Of a DNA stretch of 64,000 bases, positions 50,301 to 58,428 are shown in pieces (position 1 is the first letter of the stretch; every line of letters begins with the position of its first letter). The notes under the pieces were generated by a model. It saw nothing but the letters and a program-made list of their open reading frames with translations. It searched no databases and was not told where the DNA came from. Both the position numbers and the translations under genes were made by a program. The stretch is from contig JAYKKM010000007.1 of NCBI GenBank assembly GCA_035772405.1, positions 52,501 to 116,500 on the forward strand. The letters are read 5' to 3'. The stretch comes from Chrysogorgia sp. JL179-B06. Lineage: Eukaryota > Cnidaria > Anthozoa > Scleralcyonacea > Chrysogorgiidae.

Positions 50301-51564
50301 TAAATTTGCCATCTTTGTTTGTTTTGTACGGACACAATGTACGGACACAGTACGTATATCAATCGAACCAGTACATAATTGTAACCTTCCATTGTAATCT
50401 ATCTGAGTCATGTTAGCTCAATGGTCAGAGCGTCTCACCTGCAATCAGAAGGTTACAGGTTTGATTCCTGTTTGTGAGTCAGAAAAATTTTCTGAGGATA
50501 TGAGCTTGACGATCGTCCATGTATCGTCTGTCTACTCCAAGCTCTTCCACATTCACTACAGCAGTGTATATATTAACACATCCAAGGATTACATATATCA
50601 ATCGAACCAGCACATCATTGTAACTTTCGCTCTCCATCTAAGTTATGGTAGCTCAATGGTTAGAGCGTCTCACCGGCAATCAGAAGGTTACAGGTTCGAT
50701 TCCTGTACGGGACTCAGAATAATTTTTCTGAGGATATGAGCTTGACGATCGTCCATGTATCGTCTGTCTCCTCCAAGCTCTCCCACATTCAGCAAGCATT
50801 ACTGATATACACTATATAGTGACTGCCGCATAGACAGTACATATATCAATCAATCAAACCAATACATCATTGTAACCTTCGCTCTCCATCTAAGTCTCGT
50901 TAGCTCAATGGTTAGAGCGTCTCTCCGGCAATCAGAAGGTTACAGGTTCGATCCCTGGCACTCAGAAACCTTTTCTTAGGATGTGAGCTTGACGTTCGTC
51001 CATGTATCGTCCATGTATATATTAACACTACATAAAGTATTACGCGTTCATGCATTCCTGTGTCCATGAATTCAATATTGTTTTGTTTGCTGTGTAGGTT
51101 GGCCAAACCCAAAAAGCCTTTGAACATCTTGGAAATGCTTTAACGTATGATCCATCGTATGCAAGGGTAAGTACAGGCCTGCATAAGATGGGTCTCCAGA
51201 CTCTTCACTGTACCAGATCTGTAGACGAACCAAAATTATTCCAAAATTATCTCTAGCGCTGGTGTTCTACTTTTCAGGCCATACTAGCTGCTGGTTCCAT
51301 CATCCAGGTTCATGGTGACTATGATGTAGCTCTAACCAAGTACAGGGTTGCGGCCGCTGCTACACCTGAGTCTGCACAACTGTGGAATAACATTGGTATG
51401 TGCTTTTTTGGCAAGAAAAAACACATCGCGGTAAGTACAGTACAGTACTTGTCTATCAAATGTCCGTTCTTTTTATTATCTTAAAATCCTGTAATCTGTA
51501 TATATATATTAGGGATCTTTTAACTGTAGTCAAAAAGCAGTGGCGGATCCAGGGTTGTTCGAAA

Positions 51565-51601
<37 letters not shown>

Positions 51602-54600
51602 CGCACATGAAGAATCAGCACGTTGTCGGGTATGTTCGCGGCGTAGCCGAAGAAAAAGCCCAGAAGTGCTTTTCTGATAAGAGTTTTTGCGAAATTAGGG
51701 CACCACGCCGTTGCTAAAAATGCACGATTACAAACGGGCATCAAGGTTATTAAACACTTTAATATAAACTCAAAAGTAGTACGGAACCAATTATATACAC
51801 CAATTAATGTAGCTAACTTAATTAAAGTAACAGGACATGCCAAAAAACGCAAGCGAAACCAATTGAACTGACAGCTTTTGAACGTCCGTCGTTTTATTAA
51901 AAAAACTTATCTTGAGTACATGCAAACTCGCTATTGCAATGAAAATTGGCCATAAGCTACCAAAACATTGTGCTTTTAATCGGTCATATAATATTGCGTT
52001 TATCACTTCGATTTCCTCCTTGACATGGTAAAAAACAGAAAACACTTGTTTGCGGGATTTTAAGGGGGGAGCGCGCCGCATATAGAAATAACGTTTTCAT
52101 TCTCGTATTTTATGCTTCTGGACGCCGCCATGTCCAGCGGAGGTTTCTTTTCAATTTTGACGTCATTGAGTGCAAAGAAGAAAAGACAAGCACTCAATAA
52201 CGTCAAACTTGAAAGGAAAACCTCCGCTGTACATCAATTTTCAGCCGTCGAGCAAATAGTGCTGGCTGAGCTTAATGTCCTTTGTAATTCAGTTTGTGAC
52301 TTTGAAGTTTTGATGTTATAGACCGCTTTCATAATGGCTGCCATTTAAAAAATTATTTTATGCGCATATAAATTAGCCTTTACAACTTCGTTAGGAAGCA
52401 AAGTTTCTTTTGAATCGTTGACACACAAACGAGGCCATCAAGGCTAATTTAGAAAGATCCGTCATTATGAAAGAGGTCTATAGTCTTCGATAAATTATCT
52501 ACAGTAAGGTGTCGATGATTTTTGAAATACAGTTTGATTTAGCAATTTAGCTTTTATTTATCACAATGTTTATCTTGTGTTCATTTAAGGCAATCAGTTG
52601 TCTCAAGAGGGCTGCCTATCTTGCTCCGTTCGAGTGGAAGATTTTTTACAACCTTGGATTAATTCATCTTTCCATCCAACAGTATGTTTTTTCATTGTTT
52701 TTTTCCCCCGGAGTTTCTGTAATTTTAAGAGACAGTTACACATTTTTCTTGGCTTCTCATGTGGTCAACCATATGAAATAATTTCGAGGTTACCACTAAG
52801 GTATAGCACATTTTCCCGTCAATCCAACCATAGTCCCCTCGCAAGCGAGGTCGCGAAGCGAGGGTGATAATCTCGCCGCGGCAGGGATCCATTTCGCACG
52901 AAAAGTTTGTGTATATATATATATATATATAAGCCGTACATGATAGGACCAATTCTCGTACACATGATTGGCTAAGACCAACCGGTAAGTTCCAAGTACG
53001 CCTTTTGCGTGATCCATTCTAATCGGCGAATATTCGTTGGGACAAAAACGGCACAAACATGGCCGATCAATGTTTAAGTACATAAGCAGGTTTTTACAAA
53101 GGGTATACACGTTTGCGTAATATAATAGGTACGTATATGTTATGTATTTAAACTCGGTAATTCCAAATCTGTTAAATGTTGATCTAGATAGGGCTATTGA
53201 TCAAAACGGTTCAATATTGATCTAGATAATGTTCAAAATAATATACGACGAAGCAGTCTCCTGATTGTCGACTAATTTCTAAGTACATAAACCGTTTTTA
53301 CGAAGGGTATGCACGTTCTCGTAATATAATAGACACGTATGTTGTGTATTTAGACTCGGTAATCCCAAATCTGTTTTCAGAATTGAAATCGAGTAAATAT
53401 TGGCTGAGATATCTACAGAGACTATAAAAATATACATGGCGTGCGCGGTCTTGGCCCTGGGGACCATGGCTGGGGAAAAGAAACTGTAGGGGTGGGGGTG
53501 GGAGAAAAGGCGGGCGAGGGGTTATTGAGGAACGTATTTCTACTATTTTGAGAAGTTCGTTCTCTATTTCTGACTTGGTGGTTTGTGTTTGAATATTGAC
53601 GAGGATACACTGTCTTCTTTATCCATGACACGGCGGTATCGAACAAACTGCTCTAATTTCCTCTTTGACAATACTTTAGATATGCTTCAGCTTTTCATTT
53701 CGTGAGTGGTGCGATATCCCTTCGTCCAAAAAATGGCCAGATGTTTATGCTGTTGGCCGGTGAGTACAGTTTAAAAGTACGGTATATGTAAAAGTTTGTC
53801 TCGAAACGTATTTCGTGTAACATTTTTGTTCGTTCGATAGTTGCACTGAGTTACTTGGATGACCAGGATAATGCGAAGAAGGCGTATGACCAGGCCATCT
53901 CACTTGACCAGTAAGTTGCTCCTGGTACATTCGTGGCGTGGTGCAACACTGTGGTAGCGCACGTATCTTTCACCTCTGCGATTCCTGCTGCGACTTCCTG
54001 TTCCAATTTCCATCTCTAACGTCCTCCTTCAATTTCCCACTCCTACGTCTTGCCATTTTAAATATTATTTAATGCGTATCTAAATTAGCCTTTACAACCT
54101 CGTTAGAAAACAAAGATTATTTTGAATTGCTAATTGCTGACACACAAACGAGGACGTAAAGCCTGGTTCACATAAAATCGGTAAGCAGTCCGTCGCCGAC
54201 GGCATGTTCACATAAAATCGGGAAGGTCGGCGAAGACGGTAGATCCAATATGGCCGCTGTAACTCATAGGCAATTTCTGTTGTTCATACTCCGGTTTTAA
54301 AACTATAGTGTCCCTGCCTGAACCACTAGGAGAATTTAAAGATTTTAAGTTAATACTTATATAAGTTGATACTATAAGTTAATACTTAATATTCGCACCT
54401 AATTAATATTGGGTGCGAATATTGTTGTATCGTTTTGTACAATTTTCTACTGGCAGTCCAACCCTTTCGCCGATCTCCTTCCACGCATTCGTCTTCTTTC
54501 TCTGGTCGTTATAATCTTTTAGCCGTTTGTCATATAAACACCTGAATTCGCGCACACACGACATGAGTAATTCGTCGCTATCCCTTTTGCTCAATATCTC

Positions 54601-55457
54601 ATTTTGCTTTGCTATCTCGCCGAGTTCCTGTGGTGTATTGTGGGCTATAATTTTCTAGCAGACAGTCGCCGATTATGTTCACATAAAATCGTAGCCATCC
54701 CAGACTGTCGTCGACTGTCTGCGATAGTCTGCGTCCGATCTGGAAAGTTGAACCAAGTTCCACCTGCGACCATCTGCGTTCGTGTTCACATAAAAAATCG
54801 GCGCTTGTCTGCGACTGTCGCCGACTGTCTGCGACAGCTTACCGATTTTATGTGAACCAGGCTTAAAGCTAATTAAGATACACATAAATGAATACTTAAA
54901 AATTGGTCGCTATTATGAAAGAGTACTATGATTAGTGAATGTTATGCAGTGTATTTACTTTTGTGAATATTGAGATATATTAATAATGCTCCTTATTAAT
55001 TTCAAATATGAAAAAAAATTATATTCTTTTTTAGATCTGATCCAACTTTGAATCTGAACTATAGTGTCTTGCTATACAAGATGGGTGACAGACGGAATGC
55101 GGCCAAGCAGTTCACTGCGTACGAGAAACGCTTGGGAGAAGTGAGAAGAATCGGTAGAATAGGAGACGTTGATCCACAGGTAGAACACAATCGTGGATTC
55201 GTGATCGATTAGCTTTAAATACCATGTGATATCTTGCCATGGTGATCGAATTGATATGTGATATGATTTTCTTGATACGTCTTTTCATTTTCGCCAAGGT
55301 TTTCGACACTGCTGCCAAATTGGGTCCGCTGTTGCAAGCTGGCGAGAAGTTTCTCTTCAAGGATTCGCCTTCGGACACTTCGCTTCCCGAGGCGGATGCC
55401 GCCAGTGCAGCAGAACAAGAGCTCTCGGATTCCAGTAGTAAGAGTTCGTTCGTGTAA
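35146..55457 (+). CDS. BBS4: Bardet-Biedl syndrome 4 protein (BBSome subunit), 16 coding exons
   Basis: BBS4 is a TPR subunit of the BBSome, the coat complex that moves membrane cargo into and out of cilia, and it also associates with centriolar satellites. Exons: 35146-35368, 37244-37323, 38340-38403, 39687-39798, 44783-44855, 44949-44967, 46093-46127, 47814-47941, 49615-49669, 51098-51166, 51278-51430, 52590-52681, 53680-53759, 53841-53910, 55035-55179, 55299-55457. All joins use GT-AG with matching phase. The sum is 1557 nt, 518 codons plus stop, almost the length of human BBS4 (519). Residues 1-70 are acidic and Ser-rich; about 75-450 are successive TPR helices; the tail is Ser-rich. Signature stretches include [20 protein letters not shown] and [13 protein letters not shown] 35146 is chosen because it is followed by an acidic, disordered leader. 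The gene looks intact. Introns are full of MITEs. Confidence 0.97.
35846..36000. repeat. Hairpin in BBS4 intron 1 with CCCGTATATGTA words nearby
   Basis: GAGTGTCTCAACCTATCTAT and its complement form a ~65-bp-arm hairpin. CCCGTATATGTA-type words surround it at 35595, 35611, 36056, 36069, 36667 and 36684, suggesting repeat ends. Confidence 0.6.
36790..37003. repeat. Inverted-repeat MITE in BBS4 intron 1
   Basis: GGGATAAAACTTATTTCAAT ... with complement ATTGAAATAAGTTTTATCCC at 36941-36960, plus outer GCGCATCAAAATGA / TTTTGATGTGCAGCGC ends. Confidence 0.7.
37244..37323 (+). CDS. BBS4: BBS4 exon 2 (residues 75-101)
   Basis: TTGCCTTAG acceptor and GTAAGT donor. Encodes [20 protein letters not shown], the most conserved N-terminal block of BBS4. 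Confidence 0.97.
37370..37835 (-). pseudogene. LINE ORF2 C-terminus and 3' UTR in BBS4 intron 2
   Basis: The minus-strand frame reads [37 protein letters not shown] and [11 protein letters not shown]: the thumb and C-terminal domain of an L2/CR1-type RT. The 3' end has GAGCTGATTGGGCT and AATAAAGC, as at 199-276. 5'-truncated. Confidence 0.8.
38340..38403 (+). CDS. BBS4: BBS4 exon 3 (residues 102-122)
   Basis: TATTTTCAG acceptor, GTAAAT donor. Encodes [20 protein letters not shown], first TPR helix region. Confidence 0.96.
39298..39375 (-). repeat. tRNA-derived SINE head, minus strand
   Basis: The minus strand has box A-like TGGTCTAGTGGTTA and box B-like GGTTAAAATCC at the usual spacing. The acceptor stem does not pair, so this is SINE or pseudo-tRNA rather than a gene. 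Confidence 0.5.
39687..39798 (+). CDS. BBS4: BBS4 exon 4 (residues 123-159)
   Basis: TTTCTCTTAG acceptor; ends RSL with two bases of a codon before GTAGGT. Encodes [20 protein letters not shown] and [10 protein letters not shown]. Confidence 0.95.
39815..41290. mobile_element. Inverted-repeat element(s) with CGATTAATCGGC ends, intron 4
   Basis: GAGCCGATTAATAGG ... AATAATCGG at 39820-39900 is mirrored by CCGATTAATCGGCCG ... AATAATCGGC at 41212-41290. Inside is a second hairpin with GGGGATCCAAACAC / GTGTTTGGATCCCC arms (40556, 40625). Confidence 0.6.
41318..41930. repeat. ~610-bp hairpin in BBS4 intron 4
   Basis: GATACAAGCATGAAACTTGG at the left is complementary to CCAAGTTTCATGCTTGTATC at the right; arms of ~250 bp with a TAGAAAGTTCGC core. 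No coding content. Confidence 0.75.
41935..42235 (+). repeat. LINE 3' tail followed by a SINE fragment
   Basis: A short ORF2-like end (KTHLFNLAF) and a TTACTATAATAATTATTATTA tail resemble coral-type LINE ends. It is followed at 42147 by CAATCAGAAGGTTACAGGTT, the SINE body seen at 50.4 kb. Confidence 0.5.
42271..42834. mobile_element. TTAA MITE, AGTGCGACTACGAT family, copy 1
   Basis: Inverted ends AGTG(C)...ACTACGAT / ATCGTAGTGGCACT are flanked by TTAA on both sides (42267-42270, 42835-42838). Copy 2 is at 48829-49347, also in a BBS4 intron. Confidence 0.8.
43065..44173. mobile_element. 1.1-kb foldback element with 15-bp tandem-repeat arms, 9-bp target duplication
   Basis: GGCTTATTGTAC and its complement GTACAATAAGCC form the ends, flanked by CGAACACAG on both sides (43056-43064, 44174-44182). 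Arms hold about 16-22 copies of the 15-bp unit GAAATGGTACTTTGC (left) and its complement (right). An inverted unique segment (GTGTGAAAGC...GACAGTTTAATATTTGC) lies inside. The Arg-Asn-Gly-Thr-Leu and Cys-Glu-Met-Val-Leu frames are repeat translations. A 9-bp duplication fits a Mutator-type mobiliser, but none is encoded. Confidence 0.85.
44220..44720. repeat. Inverted-repeat element with AGGGCCGGAT ends, intron 4
   Basis: CAGGGCCGGATTATCC at 44229 is mirrored by GGTATCCGGCCCTG at 44689. The inside contains CACTATAGGCACTGTGCCTAGGGCC and GGGGTGCATGCCCCCC. No coding frame. Confidence 0.65.
44783..44855 (+). CDS. BBS4: BBS4 exon 5 (residues 160-184)
   Basis: TTATTTTTCAAG acceptor, GTAAGT donor after Trp. 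Encodes [20 protein letters not shown] and PQDW. Confidence 0.95.
44949..44967 (+). CDS. BBS4: BBS4 exon 6, 19-nt microexon
   Basis: CCATGTAG acceptor and GTAATT donor enclose GAAATTTTGCATAATCAAG (EILHNQ plus one base). Without it the frame and the conserved helix HN-x-GVC are broken. With it, exons 5 and 7 join correctly. Confidence 0.9.
45145..45436. repeat. Hairpin repeats in BBS4 intron 6 (GTGAATATCGGTGAATAAAA)
   Basis: AATTATTCACCTCAGGCTC ... GAGACGAAGTCG-like centre ... complement to 45436, a compact palindrome. A CGATAATCACCTCC / AGGTGATTATAG pair precedes it. Confidence 0.7.
45636..45805. repeat. MITE hairpin in BBS4 intron 6
   Basis: AACAATTATTGGACGAGTTT and complement ACTCGGTTCAATAATTGTT-type ends; arms include AATATTGTGATTTGTCAGTGG mirrored at 45750 (shortened here). 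Confidence 0.75.
46093..46127 (+). CDS. BBS4: BBS4 exon 7 (residues 191-202)
   Basis: TTTTATTAG acceptor, GTAAGG donor. Encodes [12 protein letters not shown], 35 nt. Confidence 0.95.
46229..46697. mobile_element. AGTGCCTATC MITE, BBS4 intron 7, right end incomplete
   Basis: The left end AGTGCCTATCTAACGTTTGG follows TTAA. Inverted GAATATGTAAAATCCCCAAACG is near the right edge (shortened here). The body has nested inverted copies of GTCAGCCGAAAATTTCAT. The outermost right bases are missing. Confidence 0.7.
46831..47185 (+). pseudogene. LINE ORF2 C-terminus with (ATT)n tail, BBS4 intron 7
   Basis: An open frame reads [50 protein letters not shown], and ends with a stop. The tail is GTAAAGCGCCATAAATATTATT. 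5'-truncated L2/CR1-like LINE. Confidence 0.8.
47366..47748. repeat. Inverted-repeat element with GGTCTCTAT ends, intron 7
   Basis: CAGGTCTCTATAACG and CATAGAGACCCGGGG lie inverted. The interior has CACTCGAGAAG and CTCGTGTTTTA words as in other hairpins here. Confidence 0.5.
47814..47941 (+). CDS. BBS4: BBS4 exon 8 (residues 203-244)
   Basis: TATTTTCAG acceptor, GTGAGT donor. Encodes [40 protein letters not shown]. Confidence 0.96.
48302..48624. mobile_element. AGTGCCTATA MITE, complete, TTAA both sides, intron 8
   Basis: AGTGCCTATAACGTCTG and its complement are flanked by TTAA (48298-48301, 48625-48628). Nearly full palindrome, 323 bp, including GACGTCAAATCGGG / CCCGATTTGACGTC. Confidence 0.85.
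48829..49347. mobile_element. TTAA MITE, ACTACGAT family, copy 2, intron 8
   Basis: Same body as 42271-42834 (CAAATTTTTACCTATC ... CATCGTAGTGGCACT). The right TTAA is present (49348-49351); the left end is damaged. Confidence 0.8.
49445..49512 (-). repeat. tRNA(Ala)-like SINE head, minus strand, intron 8
   Basis: Minus strand: GTAGTTCAATGGTCAGAGCA (box A), a 17-nt arm with a CTAGCAT loop, and GGTTCAATTCC (box B). Stems are imperfect and the acceptor does not close, so not a functional tRNA gene. Confidence 0.6.
49615..49669 (+). CDS. BBS4: BBS4 exon 9 (residues 245-263)
   Basis: TTCTTTCAG acceptor, GTATGT donor. Encodes [18 protein letters not shown]. Confidence 0.96.
50411..51010 (+). repeat. 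Three tandem tRNA-derived SINEs, BBS4 intron 9
   Basis: Heads at about 50413, 50649 and 50899 share TAGCTCAATGGTNAGAGCGT (box A) and GGTTACAGGTTYGATYCCTG (box B), followed by a TGAGCTTGACGATCGTCCAT body. Spacing is ~235-250 bp. Fragments of the family occur at 29.0-29.5 and 42.15 kb. Confidence 0.75.
51098..51166 (+). CDS. BBS4: BBS4 exon 10 (residues 264-286)
   Basis: TGTGTAG acceptor, GTAAGT donor. Encodes [20 protein letters not shown]. Confidence 0.96.
51278..51430 (+). CDS. BBS4: BBS4 exon 11 (residues 287-337)
   Basis: CTTTTCAG acceptor, GTAAGT donor. Encodes [20 protein letters not shown] and [17 protein letters not shown], canonical TPR text. Confidence 0.97.
51565..51601. repeat. 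G37 homopolymer in BBS4 intron 11
   Basis: A run of 37 G follows AGTGGCGGATCCAGGGTTG. Length is unlikely to be exact in any assembly, and it may form G-quadruplexes. The surrounding 51431-52316 has no supported exon. Confidence 0.9.
52321..52478. mobile_element. 158-bp MITE flanked by TATA, intron 11
   Basis: GACCGCTTTCATAATGG ... CATTATGAAAGAGGTC, with TATA on both sides (52317-52320, 52479-52482). A related copy at 54.05-54.93 kb carries a Harbinger insertion. Confidence 0.75.
52590..52681 (+). CDS. BBS4: BBS4 exon 12 (residues 338-367)
   Basis: TCATTTAAG acceptor, GTATGT donor. Encodes [30 protein letters not shown]. Confidence 0.97.
52860..53450. repeat. Dispersed repeat (CGCGGCAGGGATCC family), BBS4 intron 12
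   Basis: Starts GAGGGTGATAATCTCGCCG like 11878 and contains two diverged copies of TTTTTACRAAGGGTATRCACG followed by ATAATA. It shares text with composite block A (CGAAGC...TGATTG...CGACTAATTTCTAAGT). Confidence 0.7.
53680..53759 (+). CDS. BBS4: BBS4 exon 13 (residues 368-394)
   Basis: ATACTTTAG acceptor, GTGAGT donor. Encodes [26 protein letters not shown]. Confidence 0.96.
53841..53910 (+). CDS. BBS4: BBS4 exon 14 (residues 395-417)
   Basis: TTCGATAG acceptor, GTAAGT donor. Encodes [20 protein letters not shown]. Confidence 0.96.
54160..54863 (-). mobile_element. PIF/Harbinger derivative carrying a MADF/Myb-like fragment
   Basis: Inverted ends AGCCTGGTTCACATAAAATC are flanked by TAA (54157-54159, 54864-54866). 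Subterminal repeats of GTTCACATAAAATCG and GTCTGCGAC occur at both sides. It keeps only part of the second Harbinger gene (DNA-binding partner). Confidence 0.8.
54403..54594 (-). pseudogene. MADF/Myb-SANT-like DNA-binding domain fragment
   Basis: The frame reads [40 protein letters not shown] and RYNNIRTQY. The L-Y-D/W-x-x-I/C-x-x-R-Y-x-x-I-R pattern is a MADF domain, as in the Myb-like partner protein of PIF/Harbinger elements. It runs to a stop without the C-terminal part. Inside the 54160-54863 element. Confidence 0.7.
55035..55179 (+). CDS. BBS4: BBS4 exon 15 (residues 418-466)
   Basis: TTCTTTTTTAG acceptor, GTAGAA donor. Encodes [20 protein letters not shown] and the helix [12 protein letters not shown]. 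Confidence 0.95.
55299..55457 (+). CDS. BBS4: BBS4 exon 16, C-terminus and stop
   Basis: CGCCAAG acceptor. Encodes [20 protein letters not shown] then a Ser/Glu-rich tail ending SSSKSSFV. No canonical AATAAA is seen within 100 bases of the stop. Confidence 0.94.
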   Translation, partial: VFDTAAKLGPLLQAGEKFLFKDSPSDTSLPEADAASAAEQELSDSSSKSSFV

Positions 55458-56728
55458 AAACAGTTCATTATAAAGATTCCCAAAAGTTACACGCAGTTAA
55501 TACGGAGGATTCCTCGTCCTGATTCCTGCGATTTATTCAAGAGTAAAAACTAAAGAGTAAAATCCGTCATACAATTCGCTTGCGGCCGAAGAAAAAATAG
55601 TCAAGGCGGAAAATTTTGCAAGATTCAATTTCCATACGAATTTTAGCTTTGAGTGATTGCTGTTACGTTGACGTCACAAGTATAGGACACGCTAGATATC
55701 ATTCGTGAGTTTCAATATGGCTCGCCATACAGAAGCAGCTCCTCACGGTGGAAAACGTTGTGTTGCCGGTGGACTAAACACTGTGAGCTGTGAAAAAGAC
55801 CAATGCTCTTAATGTGTCTTACTTGTGACGTCACAAGTAACTCAAATAATAGCTGACAAATTCACATATACACGCAAAAACGCCACAGACCTGTTGCAGC
55901 CTGTTGCACCTTCAGGCCTGATACAGGTATGATATCATAGCTACATCACACTGTTGTCGCCACCAGACTGTTCAGAACTGACGGTATGCTGTATCAGTCT
56001 GATAAGGAATACTGACTGTGACCATCATAGCTGTTACAGGGGTCGCTACATTATCCTGAAGTGAACAGACCTGATATCAGTGCTGTTGAATGCTGTAACA
56101 GAACATGCGTTTTTCCGTGTGACCTCTCAACTTTGAAGTGTATTTACAAACCAATGCTAATCCTATAAACTTTATTTTAAATTACTCAGCGATGAGTGAA
56201 AAACACGTTAAAAAGACACGCGTTCGGTTGTATCTCACACTTTTAAAAGGCATCAAAATAGTTTTGACAAAGATTTGAAAAGTTACTGGGAAAATTGCAA
56301 AATTATTGCCACTAATCCACGGTACCATCAGACACGTTGTCTGGAGGCTTGGCATGTCAACAGCGTCTACGCCCCATTGAATCGCGATGACGGTGGTTTA
56401 TTACCAGAAGCTTACTTGCATCTTGTTAATAGATAACGTCGTCATCACTTCTATGAGGGTATAAGTAGGGATTTACAACGATCACCCCTGATGGAGACAC
56501 AAGATTGGAGTGTCGAAACGTTGGGTCATGGACAGTAACTTTTAAAGTTACGTTCAAAAACTTTGAAGCCAGAGTAGCGTGAAACTATGTATGTTCTTCA
56601 ATGGTGTTTATTGTGGTAATTTCAGACGCGAAGGTGGTGCTTTCAAAATGGCGTACGTTAAACGAGAAATATAAGTTTCCTTATATTTGCCCTCGTTATT
56701 CGCATGTTATTTACTTATTTTACCTATC
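55458..56728. other. BBS4 downstream region; no second gene supported
   Basis: Includes likely BBS4 3' UTR. At about 55880-56110 there are diverged CTGTTRCAGnCCTG-type words in both orientations (CACCAGACTGTTCAG, CTGATACAGG), perhaps an old repeat. No coding frame is convincing. Confidence 0.35.
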
Positions 56729-56985
56729 TTACGTTTCGGGATTTCACATATCCGTAATTCCTGAGCAAAATCATAGTATATCTTGTCAGCCGAAAATTTC
56801 ATCTTCATGGAATTTTTCGCAATTTTTCCACAAGAGGCATTCCAAACCAGTTTTCTTATCCGGTAACTTTAACAGCAAAAAAGTCCACGAAGATGAAATT
56901 TTCGGCTGACAAGATATATTATGATTTTGCTCAGGAAGACCTAAATATTACGAATATGTAAAATCCCCAAACGTGAGATAGCCAC
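56729..56985. mobile_element. AGTGCCTATC-family MITE, third copy
   Basis: ACCTATCTTACGTTTCGGG to CAAACGTGAGATAGCCACT, with the GTCAGCCGAAAATTTCATC inverted pair inside. The left terminal bases are altered. Confidence 0.7.
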
Positions 56986-57116
56986 TTAATGTTTGCTGTG
57001 TAGGAACCAAGCATTTTCCTAGTTACTTCGGAGAACTATCGAGATTCTAATTACATAACTACGTGATAAAACACTCTATCAATCAGATTTTAATTTCGGT
57101 ATGGCGACATAGCCAT

Positions 57117-57252
57117 ATTCTGGTTAGTGTAGCAAAATGTGGTCAGAAAATGCTGCTCCTTTTTTGAAAGGATTACAGGGACTTGCCGTGGTAACCAGCT
57201 TCGATAAGGGTCCTTTGTGAGCAAATTCGAGAATCTTTAGTTCACTGCTGTT
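57117..57252 (-). CDS. Possible terminal exon of an unidentified minus-strand gene
   Basis: The minus strand has a TTATTCTTGCAG acceptor at 57253-57264. A frame follows reading YYPNSSELKILEFAHKGPLS, KLVTTASPCNPFKKG and DHILLH then stop. Composition and splice signal look like a genuine 3' exon, but I do not recognise the family and no partner exon was found to the right before 59.5 kb. Confidence 0.35.
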
Positions 57253-57264
57253 TGGGTAGTACCT

Positions 57265-57775
57265 GCAAGAATAATCTTAATTAATTTAATTTTAATAACA
57301 TTGCCATATACATTACAAACATAAATACACACATTAAGACAATAGGCTCACTGGGTAACCGCAACAGCTAGTGCCAATTACTGCGGCCCCAAAACAAGTA
57401 CGATATAACAGTCACTTTAAAGATACATAGCGATATACAACACACATTAAATACAACAAATTCACTACGATATATACTAAAAACAACACGATGGTGGGTT
57501 CGTAAGGCTTCGAGCTGTATTACATTGTAAGCATATGCTTTTCCATATTCGTGAGTCGTCTATGTCATATGTGTTGTTAAGTGCGTTAATGTAGTAGTTG
57601 AATAGTAACTTCCTGAAGTTTGAGAGTGTGATGTTTTTTGTTGTAATAGTTTTTGGTAGTATGTTCCATGTTCTTGTTGTTCGAATTGTGTATGATTTTT
57701 GGTATGTCGAAGTATTAGATTTTTTGGTTTGATATTTTTTGGGTTGGATGATCTTGTATCTTTAATCGAGATTAA
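57265..57775. other. No supported gene
   Basis: Contains CATACATTACAAACATAAATAC-like and (on the minus strand) LINE-UTR-like AT text (shortened here). Nothing definite. Confidence 0.3.
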
Positions 57776-58233
57776 AGTGCCTATCTGGGGTTTGGGAATT
57801 TTACATATTTGTGATCTTTGGCATCTCTTGAGAAGAATTATAAAATATCTTGTCGTGCGAAAATTTCATCTTCATATCTTTACCCCTGCTAATGTGATTT
57901 ACTATTCACAGGAAATTACGTCAAACAGGGACACACAAAAACATTGCACAGTGATTCAGCAGTGAAATACAAAAACAAATTTGGGAATTGAGCAAATTTT
58001 GTCGAAACAGGTGTGTTTAATGCTCAAACTTTCTTTGTATTTCACTGTTGAATTAGTGTGCAATGGCTTCGCCTGTCCCTACTTTGACGTCATTTCCTGT
58101 GAATAGTAAATCAACTTTAGCAGAGGAAAAAGGCATGAAGATGAGATTTTCGAACGACAAGATATTTTACATTTCTTCTTGGTAGAACCCAAAGATTACG
58201 AATATGTAAAATTCCTAAACCCCGGATAGGCAC
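57776..58233. mobile_element. AGTGCCTATC-family MITE, fourth copy
   Basis: AGTGCCTATCTGGGGTTTGG and CTAAACCCCGGATAGGCACT ends follow TTAA at the left. Interior inverted pair CTATTCACAGGAAATTACGT / ACGTCATTTCCTGTGAATAG. Confidence 0.8.
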
Positions 58234-58324
58234 TTAACATAGAAATTTATATGGTTGTCACCTTGCAAAGATTTCAACAAACTCTGGTGACCATTATTTA
58301 TTTATTTTTATTTTTTTATTTGCC

Positions 58325-58385
58325 AGCTTTGCCACTTTGAGTAGCAGGGATACCCCACAGAGCTTATCGCTCCATTACGGGGTCC
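58325..58385 (-). repeat. Dispersed repeat fragment (GGGGTCCC...)
   Basis: TAGCAGGGATACCCCAC and TTACGGGGTCCCTAAG resemble a LINE/SINE 3' segment on the minus strand. Weak. Confidence 0.4.
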
Positions 58386-58428
58386 CTAAGATAAAAAACA
58401 TAAACTAACAGCACATTTTAACAATAAG

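Larger units (their letters stand above)
54052..54930. mobile_element. TATA-type MITE split by a Harbinger derivative, BBS4 intron 14
   Basis: Flanks of the Harbinger element match the two halves of the 52321-52478 MITE (AAATTAGCCTTTACAACYTCG ... CACACAAACGAGG | AGCTAATT ... ATTATGAAAGAG), joined at the TAA duplication (shortened here). Confidence 0.65.

Noticed and set aside
50411..50480. Functional tRNA gene
   Set aside because: Box A and B are present but the acceptor stem does not pair, and the segment is followed by a repeated SINE body.
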